DNA from: Phymatolithon calcareum
Lineage: Eukaryota; Rhodophyta; Florideophyceae; Hapalidiales
NCBI GenBank assembly: GCA_977006965.1
Contig: OZ345372.1
Coordinates: 558,001 to 622,000, forward strand
Length of the DNA stretch: 64,000 nt
Direction: 5' to 3'
The first letter of the stretch is position 1, and every line of letters starts with the position of its first letter. Positions 8,937-20,439 of this stretch are shown here, piece after piece. The notes beneath the pieces are model-generated. The model made no database searches and was not told where the DNA came from. It saw only the letters and a list, made by a program, of their open reading frames with translations. The position numbers were made by a program, and so were the translations under genes.

Positions 8937-10914
8937 ATGACGGGGCAGAGTCCGTCTGAGCTGAATGGAGGGGAACAAGGGCGGCGAATCTCGGCCGGAA
9001 GATTCACCGGAGATATTGGTCAAGGAAATGTTGGTGGAACTGGAGGAGGAGATGATGATGGTGGATTTGGCGGTCGTTTCGGTGGACGTCGTGCTGATGC
9101 AGCTGGAGGGCAAGAAGAAGATGATACAAGCAGAGAAATCTCTAATAGATTGCTTGAAATTGAGCGAAATGCTCCTGCAAACATAGGGACTGTCGTCGTG
9201 CTTGTGAACAATGCGAAGAAGGAGCTACTAGAGCATCAGAATCGGAGCATTGGCCTCGTTCTGGACAAGTTGAACCAGCTAAGCGCCGCGACCTCGACCA
9301 TCCGAGCAGTGAACACCGCTGGGAAATCCAGTGATGAGAAGACGGGTCCCTCTAGCAAAAGAACGAAGGCTCCAGCCCCGAAAAATATTAATGACACGGA
9401 GTACCAGTACGAAATGGGGCTTGTTAAAGATCAGGACAAGATGGAGTTCTTTGCGCAATGGGCATGTTCAATGACTATCAATGCAGTATGCAGGCAGTTT
9501 CCAGCACTACAAGCGTGGCTTCCGGAGAGGACGGCTACTCGATTGGCTGTACACGCTAGAATTCTGCAAAACGTGTCGTGCTTGTCAGTCATGTTTTTTT
9601 CTGTGAAGGATTCGAATTGGGATCGCTACCACTCGCGTATTGGAAAAGCTTAGACGTTCCTCTTGGCGCAGGTCATCAGTAGCTCCCTGGCTAAAGTGCG
9701 CAGGGACGTATTCGGGTCTGGCAGTAGCGCTTCGTGCCCACCGTGGCTGAAATCGTTCGGAGGCGTTATTGCAACAGCGAAGTATGTTGGAGAAACTCTC
9801 ACCTATTTCAACACCACAAAGAAAATGGCGAAGCAGCTACAGAAGAAGTCGGAGGAAGGCGGAGGAGATTCGGACGAAGAATCGGTTCGTCCAGAGAAAC
9901 TAATTCGCCAGGAAAAGATGGACAAGCACAAGTTGGAGAGGGACTACGTCATCAATGAGATGTATTCGACAATTCGCCGTCTTTTGCCGTACGCGAAGAC
10001 CGAAGCTCGAAAGCATGTGCTTTCAGGGTTCATGTTTCTCGTGGACGAGATTAACAAAATTGGTTCTCTTGAATCTGCGAAATCTAAAGGCTACGAAGTG
10101 GTCTTTTGTCCTCCAGTTTCTGATCTGGAGTGTATCGATCAGCCGGAATAGCATCTGGGACATACCTGAAGCTGCGACACATGCCACGTATCCGAATGCA
10201 ACTGTCGAAGAGCTTCATGCGATAAACACCGATCTTTTGAAGAAGCTGGCGAAGGACTTTCCGTCACTCTCCCTAACGCTCCATTACAAGAGACAGATAA
10301 TTGTGCCGGAGGGTGGGTGTGATATATCGGAAATCCCAAAGTACTGGGATGAACAGGAAGACGTGAGCCTGATTGAAATTGCATTGAAAATCTTGACATC
10401 AATGTCTCTGGCGGCAAAAGACTCGACACTCCTGCTTCGGAGCTCTGTGCTGACGTTGAGAGCGATTCTAATTCTCGCATTTGGTCTAAAAGGTCTTCTG
10501 AAGCAATGCCTTGGGGTCAACCCTCTAGGTTTGGAAAAAGTTGCGCTTGGGGTAATGTCTGCTCATTCCCTGGCAAAGGAGGAAGAGACTGATATCGAAG
10601 TAGCGACGACGGCAATTAGGGCAGGTACGTCCAAGGCTCCGCCAAGGAGCAGGAAGAGAAAGAGCAACTGGATGAAATCTGAAAGCATCGGTAAAGCGCC
10701 CAAGACTTCCATAGTGGAGTCAATTCGAAAGGAAAAGTTCCTTATCCAGTACGACGAGTGTCTGCGGAAACTGGCCTTGCGAAATGCCCTTCGCGTAGCA
10801 GACGATGCGACGTCGAGATCTGAAGGAGGTCGTTCGCCTATTTACACTGGGAAAGACGATTTAGATGAAGATGGTGATACTCCGATTGATCTTGACGAAT
10901 CTGACTTGGGGTAG
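8937..10914 (+). pseudogene. Unrecognised transposon-associated protein, one stop and one frameshift
   Basis: ATG at 8937. The N-terminus is Gly/Asp-rich low complexity (about residues 20-60), then helical sequence and a basic SSKRTKAPAPK run. An in-frame TAG interrupts at 9651-9653, after which the same frame resumes to about 10140, including a Lys/Glu-rich KLIRQEKMDKHKLERDY stretch. The frame then shifts by one and continues to 10914, with a basic PRSRKRKSNW segment and an acidic tail. Total about 660 codons. I do not recognise the family. Position beside the transposase suggests an accessory DNA-binding or regulatory protein. The interrupting stop could lie in a short intron (a GT...TTAG span exists at about 9586-9653), so a functional spliced gene is not excluded. 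Confidence 0.45.
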
Positions 10915-11060
10915 AAAAGACCCGAAATTTGAAATAAGAACTTGAACTATGTTTCGAGCTCTTTTTGTCTGTCGAAGTTAATGAGAGTGATTTGTTCCAG
11001 TGTGTTCCTTAACAGACCCACTTTTATTGCAAAGAAAATATTGTGTTGAGGTGAGAACGA

Positions 11061-12338
11061 TTACATTGACGTGGAGCATAAATGGGATTGCAAAGAACGG
11101 TCGTCGCCGTATCTTGCGCTAAAAATGGTTTGTGCTGATCGAGTAAGTATCCTAGATCTGAGAATAACGGCGGGCAGAATTACTCGAAGAGTGCCTGGTA
11201 CCATTGCAGGGGAAGTATTGTTCGGATGCAGACTATCACCGCATCTGTTCCACGCAATAGAAAAGGAATTGTCGCATGACTCATGTATGGCGGAGGGTGG
11301 TTTGTATTCCGAAATACATCTTCTGGCCTCCGCACTGTACTTGAAGTCTGTTTCCCACGCATTGTTAGTCCATAGAGCCCTTTTCTGGTGAAGTATGTGA
11401 ACGGGTGGAAAGGACTGGTCAAAGTCAAGAATGAAACTGTGTGCCAACAACACCTTACGCTGGGGGAAACCAGAAGCGTCAGATGAATGTTCAACATTCA
11501 CTCCAAGCACTTGGACACTCCGCAAGTCTCGAGTCTTATTCTTTTTCTCCTTGTAGACGTACTTCTCTCGAAGATCCGTCGCCAGGCTCAACGCATCGCA
11601 TAGGTCCTGAAAGCGGTCGAAAAGTATTTGAAACGAGTTTGAATTTGCTGTGGAGGAATGCAAAATACAGTATTCTGACGGGCGTGGGCTACAATGTACT
11701 CGCTTCGTGCGCACACAGTACGTCGCAATGAGCCTGAATTCTTCAAGAGTGCAGTCCGTAGATCTGGACCTCAGAGACACTTGACGGACGGAGTTTGCTT
11801 CGATTATGCGAATAGGGAGTCTTGAAAACTCTGGATGTGACGTTTTTAGAACTCTATGTAGGCATAAGTTTGCAAAGAGGAGAGAACGACGCAAAGAACG
11901 CTCACTTGCAGACTCAGGACCACGAACAATATGCTCTGTTTCGGTGGCTATGCGTTTCGTCCTCAATACTTCAGATTTGAGATCAGGCACTTGGGCAGTG
12001 AGAGTAGCATGAGCAACTTGGAGATCTTCAATTTGCCGATCGTATACTGTGCGAGCGCAGGGTGTGTATTGGAGCATTTGATATTGCTCTGTGCCGACCG
12101 TCGGGCTCAAAGGTGCTTCGCGAGTGTCATTGAGCGGACCCGGTCCATGTTTTTGCGAAAAAGCCTCTCCTTGTGCAATAGGCTGCGCTGCGTCATGTAG
12201 AGTATCAGAAACTACAACACGCTCGGCAGGAAGATTTGGCCCATGGATGAGCTGGGGTGCTCCACCGTGCTTCCGGGGAGAAGTGAGAGCTTGATGCGGC
12301 GCAATTACAATCGATTTGAGGCGCACACGGTCCAACAT
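11061..12338 (-). CDS. Unrecognised 425-residue protein with coiled-coil segment, divergent from transposase
   Basis: Uninterrupted frame from ATG at 12338 to 11061, the longest intact frame on this strand in the window. The middle (around residues 95-150) is a charged heptad-like stretch starting RQIEDLQVAHATL, predicted coiled coil; it is followed by an Arg/Ser/Leu-rich helical part and a Lys-rich KEKKNKTRDLR segment. No catalytic motif or known domain is visible. It is transcribed away from the transposase across a 306-bp gap, a layout common for accessory genes of large DNA transposons. A role such as a TnpA-like DNA-binding subunit is inference only. Confidence 0.5.
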   Translation of the reverse strand: MLDRVRLKSIVIAPHQALTSPRKHGGAPQLIHGPNLPAERVVVSDTLHDAAQPIAQGEAFSQKHGPGPLNDTREAPLSPTVGTEQYQMLQYTPCARTVYDRQIEDLQVAHATLTAQVPDLKSEVLRTKRIATETEHIVRGPESASERSLRRSLLFANLCLHRVLKTSHPEFSRLPIRIIEANSVRQVSLRSRSTDCTLEEFRLIATYCVRTKRVHCSPRPSEYCILHSSTANSNSFQILFDRFQDLCDALSLATDLREKYVYKEKKNKTRDLRSVQVLGVNVEHSSDASGFPQRKVLLAHSFILDFDQSFPPVHILHQKRALWTNNAWETDFKYSAEARRCISEYKPPSAIHESCDNSFSIAWNRCGDSLHPNNTSPAMVPGTLRVILPAVILRSRILTRSAQTIFSARYGDDRSLQSHLCSTSM

Positions 12339-12644
12339 TATAGAGCGAAGGCTTACCGGCGAACGGACATGGATGGCATATTTTATTCCGTCGTTAACGC
12401 GCTATAGCATGACGTAAATCCTGATTTTATGATTGAACATCATTTTTCTCGTGCGACTGGGACATTTCTCTCGGCTAGCCGGCATGTATATCTCTCGGAA
12501 AGCAAGATTGAATGACTACCGCTAGACTAGAAAAAGGACGCCACAAGATTCTGAAACTTATTTTCGGTGCCTAGGCTATACACGCATGCAGGAGGTGAGG
12601 AAGCGGATAATCATCGCATCTACATATCTTACTAACGCTCTGTC
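12339..12644. promoter_or_regulatory. Shared divergent 5' region of the two transposon genes
   Basis: The 306 bp between the minus ORF start (12338) and the transposase ATG (12645) must hold both promoters. It is relatively AT-rich around 12375-12450. I see no unambiguous TATA box or palindrome. Confidence 0.4.
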
Positions 12645-15600
12645 ATGCCGAACACACACAGAAAGGAGAAAAGACGGCGCCGTAGTCGCTATCGATTTAG
12701 CGATATACCAGACCTAACTGAAGGTCTTCCCAAGCGGCAACGAAATACCAACACGCTAAACGCTCCCCGTAAGAGACAAATTCAAGAATGTATTTCCCAC
12801 TGTGGGACGAGGACCATATCACCGAACGAAACTCTTCTGCCACCAAGCAATGAAGGTATTGCCGCATCGCGAGCTACAACATTGAGAAGGACGAGAGACC
12901 CAGCCTCTTCCGCGCTCGACTCTCCAATCGCCGAAACAAGCAATACGGCGACTAGAGACTTCCATTCATCTGCCAGTGCCCTACCGCTTAGCGCGCGGGA
13001 CACATTGGTTCTATCGACTGGAGTTTCGCCTTCAGATGCACTTGAAACTGCGCTCGATCTCTCGTTAGATCGATCTTCCCACGACCTTACTCTCCGACCA
13101 TCACCGATAGACCACAGCGCATGTCTGCCTGATCCCTTGGATGTGGGCGAGGTATTGAACGTGCGCGTCTCTAGAGAGAATATGTTGCCCAATCCCCAAC
13201 TCTTCACCGGAGACTCTCCTCACCGCCATAGCGACGATGGTGAAGTAAGTGCGGAGGATACGGAAGAGGAAGCATGCGATCCCACACACAAAAATCTGCA
13301 AAGCGCAGTCTGTCTCCGTATATCCAACTGGAGAGTCCTTTGGGGATTGTTGTCCACAAACGGTAGCCAAAAGCTCACCAAAGCGAGCTATCAATCCGTT
13401 CGTAATTTTGTTGGTACGGTTGCTCAATTGCAAAGCTCATCGTGGAGAGATACGTCAATTGAACTGAACAGTGGTACGGACACAAAAGGTGGTCTTCTTC
13501 CCCATTACAGCACTCTAACCAAGAATTACCGACCAATTCTCATGCAAGAGCTGGCCCCGAGGAGCGTAGATCGATATGCAGATCTGGACCTCTCGAAAGA
13601 GGGGGCCCGTGCGATGCGGTTGTCGCAGAATGGAGAGCCGCAGTCTCGTGTGCGCATAATACTGCCCAGCGAATACGCCAGAGCTGATATCAGCACGCCC
13701 CCAGTGTGGGAGTATCTGAAATCCACGACACTCGCGTCGCAGAGAGAATACGATTCGGCGCCGCATCCCCGACCGTCCGTGTCTACGTCGGAATGCGTTG
13801 ATCTATGGCCCATCATTGCCGCCCGGAAGTGGTTCTACGGTCCACAATCAGCTTTGCACTTCGATGTGGAGGGAGGGCTCAATTTTCAATCCGACTTTGC
13901 CGAGGCCGGCGACGAACTTATTGCAACAATTGTAAGCTCACCTTTTCAACTCTCCGAGCGCTTTCAGCGGTGCTTCGTGCGTTTAGGCAGGCCATCCCAG
14001 TCCGAAAATATTCACGGCTCTGTAGTCCACTGTTGGACAGTACACCACTCATCCAGACGAGACAGTCCCTCTTTCAACGATGATATGGTCCAAACGCTTC
14101 CAGACCACGACAAGAGAATCGCAGACATTTTTAATTATGTACACTACACCTCTCCTTCCGACTCGGTCAATATCACCATTCCTGAGATTCCCGATCGGAC
14201 TGATGTTGATATAGCGGACATCGGTCACGACTGCGACAACTTCAGTTCGATTAATACTGCCCCTACTACGAGAGTATCGTCGGAAGCATCTGAGGCCATC
14301 AAGAGAAGAAGGGCAGCGATAAAGGAGCAAAAGCTCCAAATAGAAGCCGCTTGGAGAGACTGGGTGAAACCAGTTCTTAAGCCCGGTGATTTCGTTACAA
14401 TGATCTCTCCAGTCGTGCCAGAAAGCAGTTCCGATGGTACAATGCTCACATCCGCTGACCGTACTTCCCGACTTCTTCTCGTAAGCCGCTTCTGGGTCGA
14501 AAACGAGGAGAGAGCCTGCCACGTCTTGTGGATTTCCGAGTCAACACAGCTTGATTCAGATGATTCTCGCCTGTCAAGAGATGACGCTCTTCTCAGATCC
14601 TATGGTACGCCTATGTCCGATAGTGATCCTTCATCAACTATTCTCGAAGTTCGAGATATAGCTCTTCTCCAACCTCACGACGGTCAGCGTGGCGCAGCGA
14701 GGTTCACTCCTGTCAGTAGCATTGGCGCTTTGTCCTCTGGGGAGGATTACTTCGTCTACCGGTTTGCACTGTATTGGGACGGTTTCGAAGTTCAGAAAGG
14801 CAAGTCTGCTACAGGGGAGGGGTTCTACTTAATATGTTTGAATCTTCCTTTGGATTCCAGGTCCTCACCGAGTGCTGTTCGAGTTCTTAGTCTCACACCT
14901 CCAGGTGTGAAGGCCGATAAGATTCTCAGCGAAATATTTGACGATGTTCTATTGGGAATGACCACTGGTTTCGTCGATTATGACGCTGATGGGAGGCGAC
15001 GCCGCGTTTTTCTTGATTTAGTTGCGTTTCTTGGTGATACACCGGCACTGAACAGCTTTCTAGATGTCCTCGGTCACAATTCCAACGCATGCTGCCACTT
15101 GTGCAACTTTGTCAGGGGAGCATCTACACTGGTTGGCAGCAGATACGCCGGTGACCACGCCCACGGAATGGTCTCGCACTCTATGAGAACCTACTTCTAG
15201 CACACTGCTGTTCGCGATAGCGGATCTCGGACGGAAACGTGCAGACTTCTTGGTATCAAGCATCGAGCGTCTTCAACGACAAGTGTTTTGCTTTCACTCC
15301 GTGATAGAATGCTGCGCGTAAGAGAAGCAATTCCTAGAACAAGCACGGGACATCGAGTAGTGCCGCACTTTATCGATCCATATCGCGCATGTCTGATCGC
15401 TCCAGATCACCTTCTGACTGGTCATTTCCGCGATTGTGTTTCGCTTGTGTTGCGTTTGCTACCGTCTGACCTCCACCGAAGATCTTGTGAAAAGTTCATG
15501 ATGGGCTACCTAGCTGATGCAAACCTTCCCACACAGAACAACTTGTGGATCACACGAAGAAGACACTGCTTGCAATGTCAATGACGGAGCTGTACGCCCT

Positions 15601-17059
15601 ATCCGTAGTTTCAGACTACGCGATGCATGCCGGATGTCGCTTCGCTGGCGAGTCTCTCGGTTCAAGCAGGCCTCTCAGTGGAAAATGTAAAGAGGCTATG
15701 CTCTTGGTTAGATCCTGTGCTCTACTGATATCTGAGCTATGGTACCAACCGCGGGTGTCCAGAAACGGCTCCCCTTCCGTCCACACCTTCGAGTACCACA
15801 ATGGAGCATCGAACATTATCCGTCTCCAGAAACTTGCAAACGATCATCTCGAGAAGGTGGCTAAGATCTGTCATATGTCCGACACAGATGTGCTTCAGCT
15901 ACATGACGGTCGGTGTTCAAAGGAGAAAAAGGTCGAGCTTTCCAGGCTTCTACGTGAGACAACCATCTGTGTAAAAACTGTGGACAAGCCAAATGTGCAC
16001 AGACTGCGTGAACTGGTCCACACAACCTTGCCCCTGATTGGGCGCGTGGGTCGCATTGGAGAGTTAGTTCTCGAAAAAACGCACCAGACTCTAAAGAGAG
16101 CAATCAAACTTTCCAACAATAAGGACGTCCATTTTCACGCTATGTCCAGCGCCGCTTTCAGCGACTGGCAAGGACGCCTGTCCATGATCGTCCAAGCGGC
16201 AACGGATGGAGATGACAGATCCATTCTAGCATGCTTTCGTCTCCTCGCTGGAAGAGAGGCAGTTGCTTCTCTTCAAGGGAATCTAACGCCTAACTTATCA
16301 GAAGACGTTGTTCGGGCACTAGGGCCAAATCAATGCCTTGCCGTTGAATTGCAAGTCCAAGGGAAGCGCGTGCTAGCTCCTAGAGCTCCTTCTTCCGCAA
16401 AAATTCTCATCTGGTCCATTTCAAGCACTATTCGAGTGCTTGCCAACACAGCCGCACTTCCATCACTGCAACAAAGGCGAATGATGGAATTCTTAGAAAG
16501 TGCACATTTTGGCGATCTAGGAAGATTTGATATTCATATTGGTGGAGCAGCGTCATCAGCTGGATTCGAGAAGGTGCCATCCGTTTCACTGCGTCGTGCC
16601 GATATGATGGAAATTCTGCTTTATCGTCCAGATTGTACCTCGTTTCACTTTCCGTTCCTCGTGCAGCCCAACTGTCTGGGTATTGTTCCCAACTGGAGTT
16701 CTGGTATAGGCACTTCTATTTGGTTCATCCAGGACTTCGTGTCTCTAAAGCCACCAAGTGGTTCAACGATATTTTACGCTGCAGTTTTACCCTGCGTGCC
16801 AGTTCGAAGCGAAGAAATCACATCACGAACTACACAGAGATTACCGGAGTATAGGGTTTGCGTGAATGCTAACATTTCTTTTGCTACTCTGGAAAGCAGC
16901 ATTAGGCGCGTCGGAGTTCTTCATAACTGCAGTAACAGCACCTGTCGTCCTCGTGCTAGCTGCATGTCACTCTCACATTCCTCAGGTACAAATCCAGGAG
17001 AGGGGGGCCACTTCTTGGCATTGACAAGAAGACATGGATACCCGCCTCGACAGGGGTAG
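12645..17059 (+). pseudogene. Tnp2/CACTA (Plavaka-like) DDE transposase, one nonsense and one frameshift
   Basis: ATG at 12645. The N-terminus is Arg/Lys-rich with NLS-like runs, followed by ~200 residues of Ser/Thr-rich disorder. The recognisable core starts near residue 700: 'YWDGFEV' (Asp712), then 'LNLP', then 'LTPPGVKAD', then 'FLGDTPALN' (Asp798) and the zinc-like 'CCHLC' (816-820). This order (Asp-Gly-Phe, Leu-Pro, a GPK-like motif, Asp before Pro-Ala, Cys-x2-Cys) is that of the Tnp2-type transposases of CACTA and fungal Plavaka elements. An in-frame TAG at 15198-15200 interrupts, the same frame continues to about 15548, then a one-base shift leads into the last 500 codons. Those include 'GELVLEKTHQTLKRAI', a plausible position for the third acidic residue. 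Full length would be about 1,470 residues, normal for the group. The two lesions make it inactive as written; each is a single-base change. Confidence 0.7.
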
Positions 17060-17455
17060 AGTCCTTCTTCTGGTAATTTCCGCATAACACTCCCGTAATA
17101 AATTCTGTGGGCTAATTTTTGCACTTTCAACCGTTGCGTGTGTCGACTGTACACTCTTTGCGGTACTACTGCATTTTCAATGAAGCATAACAATCGCTAG
17201 TCAGTTCTCAACCCTACAAGTTGACAGCTAGGTAATTCGTAAACATGACTTTCTTCGATAATATTTTCCTGAAATACATTTCGAACCTTGTCGCATGCGA
17301 AATAATTAGATTGCACCGCGCCCCCACCCGTCCTCCATTATTCCAGTTTTGCGAATACTCATCGCACCGATAAATAGACTGCGTTCAGAGAAGCAAGTGC
17401 ATTGACGACCTTACCTCAATAGAGTATCGACCGCACTTTAGTCCCTGAAGAGGTG
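17060..17455. other. Gene-free flank of the three-gene element
   Basis: AT-rich non-coding sequence. I looked here for a terminal repeat matching 8700-8936 and found none. Confidence 0.4.
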
Positions 17456-17836
17456 ATGAGAGCTGCACAAGGGGTATTATCTCCTGACTGCACTGTGTTC
17501 AGGCTCCGCGCCAAAGCAGAGAATCAGGTGTATATGCCCTTCGGTACGTACAAACTCAAGTCGGATAACGCATCTAAAGCCCTCGTGAGGATTTGTCCCA
17601 CATCGTTCGCAGAGAAAAATATTCGCAGTCGACCGTGGAACATTTTCAATCTTTGTAACGATGACAGAAGCCGTCTGAGACTATGCTCTATTTCAGTAGA
17701 GATCCAATGTTGTTCTGACATATTTCCCTTCATAATGTCGCCCACGTTGATCGTCGAGGTACTGCAGACTCTTGCTATTCAGCAGTTAGCTGCTTTCCCT
17801 TCGTCTTCCCTGGAAAACATTCGCAATGGCGAATGA
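17456..17836 (+). CDS. Hypothetical protein, 126 codons
   Basis: Open frame from an ATG at 17456. It has no recognisable motif and overlaps the start of the next plus-strand frame by 11 bp. Composition is unremarkable and there is no homologue elsewhere in the window. It may be a chance frame. Confidence 0.25.
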   Translation: MRAAQGVLSPDCTVFRLRAKAENQVYMPFGTYKLKSDNASKALVRICPTSFAEKNIRSRPWNIFNLCNDDRSRLRLCSISVEIQCCSDIFPFIMSPTLIVEVLQTLAIQQLAAFPSSSLENIRNGE

Positions 17837-18230
17837 GCGAGCTGGATACTCCGTCGTATGTACAACAGAGCTACGCACACCGCACGTCCACTACCGCACT
17901 GAAATGTGGATTCGTGACCCTTCAGCCGTCCAAGAACCTGCTGGAGGTGATGCCACTCGATCGCAGCCGAATCCGCTAGCACCAGCACATAATCCGTCGT
18001 CGATGCAAGAATCACCCCCGAATCCTCCCGATCCTCCGGTGCAACCGAACCCGCCCTCAAAGAGGCGACGCCAATCATCCCCGAGCTCAGACGCTTCACA
18101 GAGCTCTGGGAACCCACCTCGAAATGCGTCCGATCTCGACAATCTCGTGTGCGACCCGCTTGCACAGAGGCAGACGTGGAGTCACGACTGCGACCGCACC
18201 CAGTGCGAGCTCCGACCCGATAATGAGTGA
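17826..18230 (+). CDS. Hypothetical Pro/Ser-rich protein with basic cluster
   Basis: 134 codons from ATG at 17826. Residues about 40-95 are a Pro/Ser/Asn-rich disordered stretch built of NPP-type repeats followed by SKRRRQSS, an NLS-like run. The Cys/His-containing tail (HDCDRTQCELR) is too short to call a domain. Unknown function. The opposite strand of the same bases is Gly-rich, a compositional mirror and not a second gene. Confidence 0.3.
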   Translation: MANERAGYSVVCTTELRTPHVHYRTEMWIRDPSAVQEPAGGDATRSQPNPLAPAHNPSSMQESPPNPPDPPVQPNPPSKRRRQSSPSSDASQSSGNPPRNASDLDNLVCDPLAQRQTWSHDCDRTQCELRPDNE

Positions 18231-18692
18231 CTTTCAGACGCGCTTGCAGGTTGCACGCTCTTTACATGTGGGGATACAATCAACGCTTGCTGCGCATAGT
18301 TCCCAAAATAGTCTCGCGCAGGATCTCTAATCCGGTTCCCAATAAAGCATATCCGATATCATGTACTATCCGCCCAATCCAACATGCCGTACCTTCTTCC
18401 TACTCTGCCGCAATGATATGGACTTACTGTCTTAGTCCTGTCGTTCACACCACACGAAGTCCTCGCAAAGCGTGCTCGCTACACATCTTTCTAAAACATT
18501 TTGGCTGCGTGGTGAAAGACAATATAGCGAATCCTCCCGCGGCCGATGGGTACCAAACATTTCGGGACTACAATGCACTGCTTCGACTATTCCCACACCT
18601 TGCAGTCCAAGTCTCCCATAGTTATCCAGGCGTTTCACTTGCGTGCGGAAGAGGCTCGAATACGACACCGTCCCATGTCGATCTCGAACGAC

Positions 18693-19160
18693 TCATGCGA
18701 TGGGGTCCCAATAGTTTTTGGCCGCAAACCTAGTATTGTGGTTGGAGATATTAATCAAAACAAGCTGATGCAACAAAATCGCGACACCGCTTTCGGCTTC
18801 GGAGCGTGCATCTTTGACAATAGGTTTTTTTCCCGGCACCGCAGTGGAATGTCCGACCATCGGGGCTAACATTACGGGAGCTACTCCAAAAGCGAGCCTG
18901 CTTCTTTGCGATACGTCTGTAGTCTGATCTAGCGTCAATGTAAGCGGCAAGAGGAAACCTGCAGCAGCTTCCGCATCGTCCACCGCTTTATCGTACCACA
19001 TGACAATTATATTTCTAACACCGTCTTCTCCAACCCGACCGGTAAGTGAGGCCACCATGCCTCCATTCCCTATTCCCTTTGCGTTTGTCATAAATTTCGG
19101 GGAACGCTTATGTGGCGGCAATTTCGTCCCTGTACACCTATGATCCCGATGATGTACCAT
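18693..19160 (-). CDS. Hypothetical protein, 155 codons
   Basis: Open minus frame from ATG at 19158-19160. Composition is protein-like (Gly/Ala/Val-rich with a central hydrophobic LLPLTLTL stretch) but no family is recognised. Overlaps a plus-strand frame at 18227-18733 that looks less convincing. No paralogue in the window. Confidence 0.3.
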   Translation of the reverse strand: MVHHRDHRCTGTKLPPHKRSPKFMTNAKGIGNGGMVASLTGRVGEDGVRNIIVMWYDKAVDDAEAAAGFLLPLTLTLDQTTDVSQRSRLAFGVAPVMLAPMVGHSTAVPGKKPIVKDARSEAESGVAILLHQLVLINISNHNTRFAAKNYWDPIA

Positions 19161-19588
19161 TGTCCAAGAGGCTCTATGTCAATGAGAAGTCTTTTGCAGA
19201 CGGCATCAGATAACTCTTGGGAGCCATCGTTTGTTCGCAGTATGGACCGCCCACGGGTCTAATCAAGACTAAATCATTGTTCTGGTCATTCACAAAATCA
19301 TCTACCGACATCGGACATTAACGAGCTTACTGACTAAAGCATTGCGTTTTCCGTTGTTTAGAAAAGTGTGCACAGGTAGAGATCAGAGAAGGCTCGTCTG
19401 AAGAGTTCAATATAGGCCTTCTTTGATCTACAATTCCTGCCGTGTTGCTTCGAGGATGGCAATTGACTAAGGATGTTGACGCCATATTTATTACGCGAGG
19501 CGAGAGCGGGAAGCTACTGGCTCAACAAATTGTTACGCCTCCAGCTCCTGAAATGATTCCTCGAGTACCATATCATTCCTTAGTACTA
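19161..19588. other. Gene-free stretch
   Basis: No supported frame, repeat or hairpin recognised. Confidence 0.35.
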
Positions 19589-20036
19589 CTAGTGTCTGTT
19601 TTACCAACCACCTCAATTGAGGGGGACTTGCAACTTTCAAAAAACGAAAGAAGATATTTGTCAAAGAGTGTTTTGGCGCCACGCCTATGACGACAGCCCT
19701 CTCTTCGACTCTCGCCCGTACCAAGTAACCGTGTCTGAAGTCATCTGATGTACCTACTGAAGGCCAACGGAAGACTGCAGATGGACTACTTATGTCGCAT
19801 ACATTGCAAAATAATTGCAAAGTATGTAAGACCAAGAAGACTATTCTGGTTTGCCCGCTTATAATGGACTTGAAGGGGTTCAGATCTGTATCTCTGGATC
19901 AGACACTGGTAGAGATTACTTCGCCAGGCATATTGAGAATATTAATGAGTTTGACGTCATCGAAGACTCCGTGTAGGAATAAAATTTTAATAAAAATTTG
20001 TTGAGAAAAGTGTTCCCTCAATTGAGGGTATGTGAT

Positions 20037-20258
20037 TCATATAATTTTTTGCAAACGAAAGCTCTCCAACATCAGGCTTTTCGACAGCCTTAAGCTTATG
20101 GATAGCAACAACGCGCTTCTTGAAACAGTCTCAACCAAATGAATGTGACAGATGCATGTTTCGCCACCATAAAGCTTGCTACATGATGAACATATGGCAG
20201 TCATTTTCCTCACTTTGCAAACTTTGCGGTTGATTTGCGCCGCAAAAGTAGTCGTCAT
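20037..20258 (-). pseudogene. Cys-rich C-terminal end of the family's transposase
   Basis: The frame starting near the ATG at 20258 reads 'RKVCKVRKMTAICSSCSKL' with a following C-x-C-H, a spacing like the C-terminal Cys-rich domain of piggyBac transposases (C-x2-C ... C-x2-C ... C-x-C-H). It stops about 10 bp before the element end. Related but shorter versions are at 19792-20004 and 6747-6974 on the plus strand. The resemblance is by eye; the piggyBac assignment is tentative because no TTAA duplication is seen. Confidence 0.4.
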
Positions 20259-20439
20259 GGCATTCGAATTCTTCCTTTTCTTCTCGCAGGGAATGAAGCG
20301 GGTTCAAACACTGTTCTCTAACGTAATTGTGTGATATGAAATGAATGAATGTTGACGAGTCGTACAGGAGTTAAATGCAGTATCGATGAATTGCAGGACC
20401 AGTACTTCATGTTATCTTTGCTGCATCACGCGCTGCTGA

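Larger units (their letters stand above)
8937..17059. mobile_element. Three-gene DNA transposon candidate (Tnp2/CACTA-like)
   Basis: Three long coding units lie close together: plus 8937-10914, minus 11061-12338 and plus 12645-17059. The third is a transposase. Gaps are 146 and 306 bp and the rest of the neighbourhood is gene-poor, so the three probably belong to one element. I could not find terminal inverted repeats or a target duplication in the flanks (8700-8936, 17060-17460), so the boundaries given are those of the coding units only. Confidence 0.5.

Noticed and set aside
17779-18165. Gly/Ser-rich minus ORFs opposite the Pro-rich protein
   Set aside because: Low-complexity mirror of the Pro/Ser-rich plus-strand frame.
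20280-20300. tRNA T-loop-like GGGTTCAAAC
   Set aside because: No acceptor or anticodon stem can be folded around it. No convincing tRNA, rRNA or CRISPR array was seen in the window.
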